A program made the position numbers and the translations under genes. From assembly GCA_913055925.1 (NCBI GenBank), contig CAJXLH010000156.1:1-6639 (forward strand): 6,639 bases of DNA, in the 5' to 3' direction. Source of the DNA: an uncultured Maritalea sp. Its GTDB lineage: Bacteria > Pseudomonadota > Alphaproteobacteria > Rhizobiales > Devosiaceae. Positions 1 through 4,635 of this stretch are shown here, piece by piece (position 1 is the stretch's first letter; the number at the start of each line of letters is the position of its first letter). Below the pieces are notes generated by a model that saw only the letters and a list, made by a program, of their open reading frames with translations, searched no databases and was not told the origin of the DNA.

Positions 1-983
1 AAAAGCATGTCGTGCGCTTTGGCCAAACTCGCACCGGGCACGTGGTTGAGATAATATTTGATGACGGCCGGGAATACCCCTGCAGCGCCGTTGGTGGGTG
101 ACGTAACCACCTGCCCGCCCGCAGCGTTTTCTTCGTTGACCGCCATGGCGTAGAGCGAAATCCAGTCATTGGCCACATGCGGCATTTGCAAATTGGTGCG
201 GCGCTGTTCTTCGAGCTTTTCGCGCACATCGGCTGCACGACGTTTAACGCTCAAACCGCCGGGCAATATGCCTTTGCCCACCAAACCACGCTCGACGCAA
301 TCATCCATCACCTGCCAAAGTTTTTTCAAACCGATGTTGAGATCAGTCTCATTCATCCGCGTCAGCTCGTTGGCCCGTTTCATCTCTGCAATGGATTTAC
401 CCGACTTCTTGCCCATCTCAAGCATCTCTTGCGCGCTATGGAAGGGGAACGGAATGGCAATGGCTTCAACTTTCTTCTCAAGTTCGTCCACATGCTCGTT
501 TTCTTCTTTGGTCAGCACAAAACCGCCACCAATCGAAAGGTAAGTCTCCTCAAACCGGACGTCGCCATCTGGCCCGATAAGCCGCAAAATCATGGTATTG
601 GGATGGGGCATTTCTTTGGTGTCGTAATCAAAGACAATGCCAGCTTCTGGATCTAGTTCCGCGTCAAAACCATCAGCAATTTCGATTGTCTTGCCAATAC
701 GCAGTTTAACGAGGCGATCTTCAGCGTCGTCACGATCAAATGTTTCGGGCGAAAAGCCGCAAAGACCAAACAATACCGCTTGGTCTGTGGCGTGGCCTTT
801 TCCGGTGAAAGCTAGTGAGCCTTGCAACACACATTCGACGCGGCAGGCGTCGCCACGATCAAACCGTCCCTTATTTTTGGCTAAGTGTGCGATGAAGCGA
901 TTGGCCGCCACCATTGGTCCCATGGTGTGCGACGACGAAGGTCCGATTGAGACCTTAAAAACGTCAAAGACGCTAACAAACAT
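1..983 (-). CDS. sdaA: L-serine ammonia-lyase (L-serine dehydratase), iron-sulfur type, single chain; C-terminus cut by window edge
   Basis: The enzyme deaminates L-serine to pyruvate and ammonia in the cytoplasm, using a 4Fe-4S cluster rather than PLP. Translation from the ATG at 983 gives 327 full codons before the left edge. The N-terminal beta domain opens with the family hallmark GPSSSHTMGPM (residues 14-24). The alpha domain carries GGQVVTSPTNGAAG (around 289-302), typical of SdaA/TdcG. Both domains lie in one chain, so this is the fused form of roughly 455-460 residues. About 130 residues are missing, and they should include the cluster-binding cysteines, so I cannot confirm these. The start is well supported by AAGGGGA, 6 nt upstream of the ATG (near 990-996). 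It lies downstream of the arsP-type gene on the same strand, but an intrinsic terminator at 1091-1126 separates them, so it is probably its own transcription unit. Its promoter should lie in 984-1090. No frameshift or missing motif is visible in the part present. Confidence 0.95.
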   Translation of the reverse strand, partial: MFVSVFDVFKVSIGPSSSHTMGPMVAANRFIAHLAKNKGRFDRGDACRVECVLQGSLAFTGKGHATDQAVLFGLCGFSPETFDRDDAEDRLVKLRIGKTIEIADGFDAELDPEAGIVFDYDTKEMPHPNTMILRLIGPDGDVRFEETYLSIGGGFVLTKEENEHVDELEKKVEAIAIPFPFHSAQEMLEMGKKSGKSIAEMKRANELTRMNETDLNIGLKKLWQVMDDCVERGLVGKGILPGGLSVKRRAADVREKLEEQRRTNLQMPHVANDWISLYAMAVNEENAAGGQVVTSPTNGAAGVFPAVIKYYLNHVPGASLAKAHDML

Positions 984-1171
984 TTATTGTCCCCTTGTTG
1001 CAAAGCCGCTCGTCTCTTGTTGGACATGCTTCCTCTGCGTGTCGTTGTTGTGGGGTCGTTGCCCCCGATCTGACACAAGGATTACCCATGAAAAAGGGGA
1101 AGTGCAAATTGTCTTTGCACTTCCCCGGTCAGTAATTGTGATGAGACTATTTGTGGCTCTTATGATCAAGC
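984..1171. other. Intergenic region between the permease gene and sdaA
   Basis: This 188-bp gap lies between two minus-strand genes. Its right half holds the intrinsic terminator of the permease gene. Its left half must carry the sdaA promoter and ribosome binding site. I see no convincing -35/-10 pair. Two direct copies of GTCGTTG (1041-1047 and 1055-1061, plus-strand reading) and a 4-bp GC hairpin (GGGG 1052-1055, CCCC 1062-1065) are the only other structures, and both are too short to interpret. Confidence 0.6.
1091..1126 (-). terminator. Rho-independent terminator of the arsR-arsP transcription unit
   Basis: The plus strand shows GGGGAAGTGCAAA at 1096-1108, a 5-base loop (TTGTC, 1109-1113) and the exact reverse complement TTTGCACTTCCCC at 1114-1126. 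The 13-bp stem is perfect. Read on the minus strand it is followed at once by TTTTT (complement of AAAAA at 1091-1095), the U-tract of an intrinsic terminator. On the plus strand no T-run follows, so it acts on minus-strand transcripts. It begins 45 bp past the permease stop codon and ends that message before sdaA. Confidence 0.92.
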
Positions 1172-2209
1172 CTAGACAATCAGATATTGATATACCGCGC
1201 CAAACAGAATGGCACCCAAAATGCCAAACGCTAAATACATGGCAAAGATCTGTTTCTTGACGAGTGAGAACACAGCAGTCATGGCTGGAATTGAACTGAC
1301 CGAGCCCGCAATCATGAAGCTCATCGCAGCGCCAACGCTCATGCCTTGACCAATCAAACCATCCACCAAGGGGATCGCTGCATAGGAGTTTAGATAAGCT
1401 GGTGCACCCACAAGGGCAGCAATACCGATTGGCAATACACCTTCGCCACCCACAAACTGGGCCACGAATGAGGCAGGCACATAAGTGACCAACAAAGCTT
1501 CCATGACATAGGCAAAGGCGAGCCATTTCGAAAGGAACAAGAGGTTGGTCAGGCTTTCTTTTTTGAAGACGCCAACACGCTCTTCTTCTTGCCAGAAGGT
1601 CCAATTTGGTTTGCCCTTAAACTTGCCCGCGCCGCAAGTTGAACGCTTGTAGTTTTCTTTCAGCGGGTTGGCGATAACGCCACGATTGCCAATCAGTTTG
1701 ATTGCATACCCGCCCAAAAGTCCAAGCGAAACAGCAAACGCTGCTTTGGATACCGCAAACTCTGCGCCAAGCACGGAGGCTGTGATGACGAATGATGGCG
1801 GATCAATAAGCGGCGAAGACAACCAAAAGGCCATCACAGCTGAAAGGGGCGCGCCCAAAGCCAAAAGGCCTGCGATAAACGGGATCACCTGACATGAGCA
1901 AAATGGCGACAGACCACCAATCAGCGCGGCGAGGAAAATTGCTTGCATTTCGCGCCCTTCAAAGGCCCGACTAACCAACGTTTCAGCACCGGTCGCTTTT
2001 AAAAATCCAATCAGAAATACAGCAACCAAAATAAAGGGCAATGTGCTGATGAAAGCACGGATCGCAAATTCTACGATTGCAGCCCATTGCGGCGCGTCCA
2101 ATACTGCCACCAGCGCCAAAATGATTACAATAGCAAAGGGCACAGATTTGATGATTTTGGCAGGCTGAAACTTTGGCCGCCAGCCTTGGCCTTGTGTTAC
2201 GTCAGACAT
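1172..2209 (-). CDS. arsP: ArsP/DUF318-type membrane permease, probable (organo)arsenical efflux
   Basis: This is a 345-residue polytopic inner-membrane protein of the predicted-permease family (ArsP_1, formerly DUF318). Characterised ArsP members export trivalent organoarsenicals such as methylarsenite. Hydrophobic segments lie near 23-39, 50-72, 88-103, 109-131, 150-173, 222-245, 257-275, 292-312 and 320-343. A polar loop occupies about 175-220. The family hallmark GGLSPFCSC, with Cys104 and Cys106, sits at the start of a membrane segment and is followed by a proline-bearing stretch. A third cysteine (Cys192) lies in the polar loop. The reading frame stays open upstream to 2467, but that extension only shadows arsR. 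The ATG at 2209 is preferred because AAAGGAG lies 6 nt before it (GGAG at 2216-2219) and the protein then starts near the usual N-terminus. It overlaps the arsR stop by 8 bp (ATGTCTGA), which implies translational coupling and shared control by ArsR. The substrate is inferred from family and neighbour; other DUF318 proteins have unknown roles. Confidence 0.85.
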   Translation of the reverse strand: MSDVTQGQGWRPKFQPAKIIKSVPFAIVIILALVAVLDAPQWAAIVEFAIRAFISTLPFILVAVFLIGFLKATGAETLVSRAFEGREMQAIFLAALIGGLSPFCSCQVIPFIAGLLALGAPLSAVMAFWLSSPLIDPPSFVITASVLGAEFAVSKAAFAVSLGLLGGYAIKLIGNRGVIANPLKENYKRSTCGAGKFKGKPNWTFWQEEERVGVFKKESLTNLLFLSKWLAFAYVMEALLVTYVPASFVAQFVGGEGVLPIGIAALVGAPAYLNSYAAIPLVDGLIGQGMSVGAAMSFMIAGSVSSIPAMTAVFSLVKKQIFAMYLAFGILGAILFGAVYQYLIV

Positions 2210-2561
2210 TTTCTGCTCCTTTATCTTGAGCATTTTCATTCGAGTTTGCGTGCGGCTGAGTTTCGTCAACACAGCATTGCATGAGGATGAAGCCCGCAAG
2301 GTGCTCCAGCCCATCAAGTTCGGCGCGATTGATAATCGTTCTGCCCTGCTTTTCTTGGCTAACAATGCCTGCAGCCGTGAGAAACTTGAGATGATGATTG
2401 AGCGTTGAAGCTGGAATATTGGTGCGCGTTTGAATATCGCCCACGGCCAAACCCTTTCGACCGGCACGTACCAAACACATCAAAACCTCCAATCGCGGCT
2501 CCGACCCCATTGCCGCAAACGCTTGCGCGGCGGTTGTGATATCCGGATTTTCTTGGCTCAC
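2202..2561 (-). CDS. arsR: ArsR/SmtB-family winged-helix repressor with C-terminal Cys-Cys pair
   Basis: This small cytoplasmic DNA-binding protein (119 residues from the GTG at 2561) should repress its own operon and release DNA on binding an arsenical. The helix-turn-helix covers about residues 38-66, with recognition helix PASTLNHHLKFL, followed by the beta-wing VSQEKQGRTIINR. The classical arsenite site ELCVCDL is absent; the equivalent stretch reads GLAVGDIQTR with no cysteine. Instead a vicinal pair, Cys96-Cys97 (in LMQCCVDE), ends the last helix, and a lone Cys29 lies in LMCLV. No third cysteine follows in the polar tail. The frame could also begin at a TTG at 2573 (123 residues), but that codon has no ribosome binding site. 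The GTG at 2561 has GGAG 6 nt upstream. The gene overlaps the permease start by 8 bp. A palindrome at 2579-2606 is the likely operator. The regulator family is certain; the inducer is inferred. Confidence 0.9.
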   Translation of the reverse strand: MSQENPDITTAAQAFAAMGSEPRLEVLMCLVRAGRKGLAVGDIQTRTNIPASTLNHHLKFLTAAGIVSQEKQGRTIINRAELDGLEHLAGFILMQCCVDETQPHANSNENAQDKGAENV

Positions 2562-2567
2562 TTTAAG

Positions 2568-2571
2568 CTCC
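2568..2571 (-). promoter_or_regulatory. Ribosome binding site deciding the arsR start
   Basis: The minus strand reads GGAG, then CTTAAA, then GTG at 2561. The 6-nt spacing suits the GTG. The upstream TTG at 2573 overlaps this motif and has only AT-rich sequence before it. GTG is therefore the better start, giving a protein four residues shorter. Confidence 0.65.
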
Positions 2572-2578
2572 AACTGTT

Positions 2579-2606
2579 ATTTCTATAATTCTAGTTATAT
2601 AGAAAT
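2579..2606. promoter_or_regulatory. Probable ArsR operator: perfect 9-10-9 inverted repeat
   Basis: ATTTCTATA (2579-2587) and TATAGAAAT (2598-2606) are exact reverse complements around a 10-base spacer with CTAG at its centre. The 28-bp dyad lies 17 bp upstream of the arsR GTG, in the only non-coding stretch before the gene. ArsR/SmtB proteins are known to bind AT-rich imperfect dyads over their own promoters. Position, size and symmetry therefore all fit autoregulation. It lacks a GC-rich stem or T-tail and so is not a terminator for the upstream methyltransferase. Confidence 0.7.
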
Positions 2607-2625
2607 TTACAATAGCGCAAGGCAA
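2596..2625 (-). promoter_or_regulatory. Candidate arsR-arsP promoter overlapping the operator
   Basis: On the minus strand TTGCCT (2625-2620) and TATATA (2601-2596) are 18 bp apart and could be -35 and -10 elements. The -10 lies inside the right half of the dyad, so a bound repressor would block polymerase. The hexamer matches are partial and AT-rich sequence offers alternatives, so exact placement is uncertain. Confidence 0.35.
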
Positions 2626-2634
2626 AAGTTGAAG

Positions 2635-3825
2635 CTATTCCCGAAGGGCGGTTAGAACACTTAGCGAAAAACTAGGAACTATTATTATCCCTTGGAAATC
2701 TTGTGATGCGGGAAGCTGCCCTGTTGTTTGCACGACCAACAGTTTGCAGTCACCTTTGCTTTGGGTGGCCCGCCTGATTTTTTCAACGGTCTCGGTGAAG
2801 TTTTCGTGTTCCCGTTGAACGCGAATAAACGTAGGTATGTCGTTTGCATCTTTTGCATCAATGTACCCGTCTATGCCCGAATTCCTCTGAATCGGAGTAT
2901 AATCAAGATTGTGCAAAACTGTTTGCGCCGTTAGGTTTTGATTGAGGAAAGACGACCTTCCCTTATTTAGAACCATTGACTCACTGACATGGCTTTTCTT
3001 GAGACGAGCAAGCGAAATCTCAACCGCTTGTTTCGATGAATCGATTCCAATCCACTTCCTATTTAATTGTTTTGCCGCAACAAGCGTTGTCCCGCTTCCG
3101 CAAAAAGGATCCAAAACAATATCATCAGGATCGCACGCAATTTCGATTATCCTGGAAACAAGATGAACCGGCTTTTGAGTTGGGTATCCTACGCGTTCTT
3201 TTGCCTTTGGGTTTAACAGCGGTATATCCCAAACGTCAGAAATTGGTACTCCCTTTTTGGCAACTCCTCGCACAGCCTTGCCATCTGTGTCGAGCTCATA
3301 CACAGACTTGTTTCTCCAGTCTCTTGTGCGCTTTTGAAGTATCTGATCGACATTTGTTGTGGGTGAATAGCCATCAAATATTTGATTAAACTTGTAAGCA
3401 CGTGACCTACTGTAGAAATAGATGTTCTGGTGAGCGTTTAGGAGCCCTCGTTTAGAATTTGACCATCGTCGGAATCGCCAAATGATCTCCGATTGAAAGT
3501 TTTTTACACCAAAAATTTCGTCTAGCAAAAAGCGGATGTGATGCGAAGCTGTTCTATCGCAATGAAAAAACAAACTCCCAGTTGACTTCAGCTTAAGGCG
3601 GAGTTTCATTAATCTCTCGCGCAGGAATTGAAGATAGTGTTTTTCATCTTCCCAACGGTCGTCAAATTCAACAACGCCATTCGCAGTAGTCATCGAATGC
3701 ACCCTTTGTGTGAAAAAGGGCGGATCCAAGTAGATCATATCGACAGAGCTATCCGGAATACGATCCAACTCCAGCAAGCAATCACCGTGTAACAGCAAAT
3801 TTTCAACGCTGTCTATCGTGCTCAT
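2635..3825 (-). CDS. Type II DNA amino-methyltransferase (N6-adenine or N4-cytosine), beta class, with C-terminal extension
   Basis: This 396-residue enzyme transfers a methyl group from S-adenosylmethionine to an exocyclic amino group in DNA, protecting the host from the neighbouring endonuclease. The catalytic motif DPPF (34-37) precedes the SAM-binding motif DPFCGSGTT (239-247), the order of the beta class (N6_N4_Mtase). YPTQKP (214-219) is the usual lead-in to the SAM half. The region between, about 110-210, should hold target recognition. DPPF favours N6-adenine, but N4-cytosine is not excluded. Residues about 285-396 go beyond the methyltransferase fold and contain GIDGYID (317-323) and FIRVQRE (333-339), suggesting a nuclease-like or DNA-binding appendage. 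The ATG at 3825 has GGAGG 9 nt upstream. The gene overlaps the endonuclease by 23 bp in another frame. Several stretches are AT-rich (about 35% GC in lines counted by hand at 3361-3420 and 3481-3540), hinting at acquisition by transfer. Confidence 0.92.
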   Translation of the reverse strand: MSTIDSVENLLLHGDCLLELDRIPDSSVDMIYLDPPFFTQRVHSMTTANGVVEFDDRWEDEKHYLQFLRERLMKLRLKLKSTGSLFFHCDRTASHHIRFLLDEIFGVKNFQSEIIWRFRRWSNSKRGLLNAHQNIYFYSRSRAYKFNQIFDGYSPTTNVDQILQKRTRDWRNKSVYELDTDGKAVRGVAKKGVPISDVWDIPLLNPKAKERVGYPTQKPVHLVSRIIEIACDPDDIVLDPFCGSGTTLVAAKQLNRKWIGIDSSKQAVEISLARLKKSHVSESMVLNKGRSSFLNQNLTAQTVLHNLDYTPIQRNSGIDGYIDAKDANDIPTFIRVQREHENFTETVEKIRRATQSKGDCKLLVVQTTGQLPASQDFQGIIIVPSFSLSVLTALRE

Positions 3826-4432
3826 TGGCGATGGCCTCCAACTCTTGTTTCAAATCCACTGCTGTGGCGTCTTTTACATATTCCCAAGCGCCGTCCCCAT
3901 AGTAGTAATTGCCGCCAATTCCTTGATACAATGTCTCAAGGGTTCTTTGAATACGTTGGGCTTGAGCACGATTTGGATAGTAGAACATTACCCGAATTGG
4001 TCTATACCCTGCATCTCTAACACATTGAATTCTCGTGTGTTCCTTGGTGATGTGGTCTCCATCAGTGGTAGCATCGCGCCATTTGATTTCTATTGCGTCT
4101 TGCCCGTTTACAAGACAATCGATTTCAAACGTCTTAGGGCGTGTTCCCAAGGTATTCGGTATCTTGACTGATCCAGAATCGGGAAACTTCTCTAAGAAAC
4201 ACAACTTAGTAACCTCTTCCAAGAATGAACCAGCGTATTTGTACAAAAACCTGCCTTTATTCTGAAAAACATCAATATCGGATCCTTCTTTTGAGGACAC
4301 TCCAAGAACACGGTAGATTAAGTGATGGCTCACATCATCGTTTTGCATTTCAGCGACCCGTGCATTTACACGTTTTTTGAGCTTCAATGCATAGTCCCCG
4401 GCGAGCTGCCTTATGCTTTCTGAAATACTCAC
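3803..4432 (-). CDS. Type II restriction endonuclease, PD-(D/E)XK fold, probably ApaLI family
   Basis: This small protein (209 residues from the GTG at 4432) is the likely restriction partner of the methyltransferase downstream. Counting from that GTG, a PD-(D/E)XK site can be read as Glu72 (in FLEEV), Asp105 (in FEIDCLVNG) and Glu115-x-Lys117 (in AIEIKWRD). These match the acidic residue, the beta-hairpin Asp and the E-x-K pair of nuclease cores. The following segment, ATTDGDHITKEHTR, is one I associate with the ApaLI family (known target GTGCAC), but this is from memory and the specificity is only inferred. An ATG at 4438 is in frame, but GGAGG lies just 1 nt before it. The GTG two codons on has the proper 7-nt spacing and is preferred. 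The gene precedes the methyltransferase and overlaps it by 23 bp, so both come from one message. No controller (C) gene is seen. Confidence 0.82.
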   Translation of the reverse strand: MSISESIRQLAGDYALKLKKRVNARVAEMQNDDVSHHLIYRVLGVSSKEGSDIDVFQNKGRFLYKYAGSFLEEVTKLCFLEKFPDSGSVKIPNTLGTRPKTFEIDCLVNGQDAIEIKWRDATTDGDHITKEHTRIQCVRDAGYRPIRVMFYYPNRAQAQRIQRTLETLYQGIGGNYYYGDGAWEYVKDATAVDLKQELEAIANEHDRQR

Positions 4433-4438
4433 GGTCAT

Positions 4439-4635
4439 ACCTCCAAAGAATCGAAACCGATATAAAGAATAAGCTTGCGATCAACTACGAACAAGCTGGT
4501 GTATTTCTGCCACGCGGGCGAACAAACCGAACCGATTTCAAAAAATCCGTCCCGCCAGATATTGCCAAATCATAAGTGCTTTGAAATTCTGTGCAGCTGT
4601 CGCCCGGCAGCGTACCCACCTATTCACATGGATCC
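4439..4635. other. Divergent intergenic region between the restriction-modification operon and the ABC transporter gene
   Basis: This stretch of about 197 bp should hold the promoters of both the minus-strand restriction operon and the plus-strand transporter gene. I found no strong -35/-10 pair on either strand. The best plus-strand guess, TTGCCA (4562-4567) with AATTCT (4585-4590), is weak. On the minus strand TTGTTC and TATTCT, 17 bp apart, are equally weak. A short minus-strand frame without a good start codon ends in a TGA that overlaps the endonuclease ATG. There is no clear inverted repeat or terminator. Confidence 0.5.
4440..4444 (-). promoter_or_regulatory. Ribosome binding site of the endonuclease gene, favouring a GTG start
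   Basis: The minus strand reads TTTGGAGG, T, ATG, ACC, GTG. The strong GGAGG is only 1 nt from the ATG at 4438 but 7 nt from the in-frame GTG at 4432. Spacing rules favour GTG initiation, which would also lower endonuclease yield relative to an ATG. Confidence 0.6.

Noticed and set aside
881..1027. Possible minus-strand leader peptide starting at the ATG at 1027 with an AGAGGA motif before it
   Set aside because: It runs out of frame into the sdaA coding region well past its start, and no attenuator structure accompanies it. The frame looks incidental.
1052..1065. Small GGGG/CCCC hairpin upstream of sdaA
   Set aside because: Only four pairs and no T-run; too weak for a terminator or riboswitch.
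169..1260. Plus-strand open frames opposite sdaA and the terminator
   Set aside because: They run antisense to a strongly recognisable enzyme and show no motif. sdaA explains the coding signal.
1402..1407. A GTGCAC site inside the permease gene
   Set aside because: One site in this length is near chance expectation for a six-base target, and the enzyme's specificity is itself unproven.
984..1604. Long minus-strand open frame overlapping the permease gene and the terminator
   Set aside because: It is out of frame with the clear permease gene, rich in Cys, Trp and His with no family resemblance, and crosses the terminator hairpin. It is a shadow frame.
4387..4575. Plus-strand open frame of 62 codons crossing the endonuclease start
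   Set aside because: It overlaps the endonuclease coding region antisense, has no ribosome binding site and no recognisable motif.
4591..4635. Fifteen-residue N-terminal extension of the ABC transporter from a GTG
   Set aside because: No ribosome binding site precedes the GTG, and the extension is polar and unlike the start of related exporters. The ATG at 4636 fits better.
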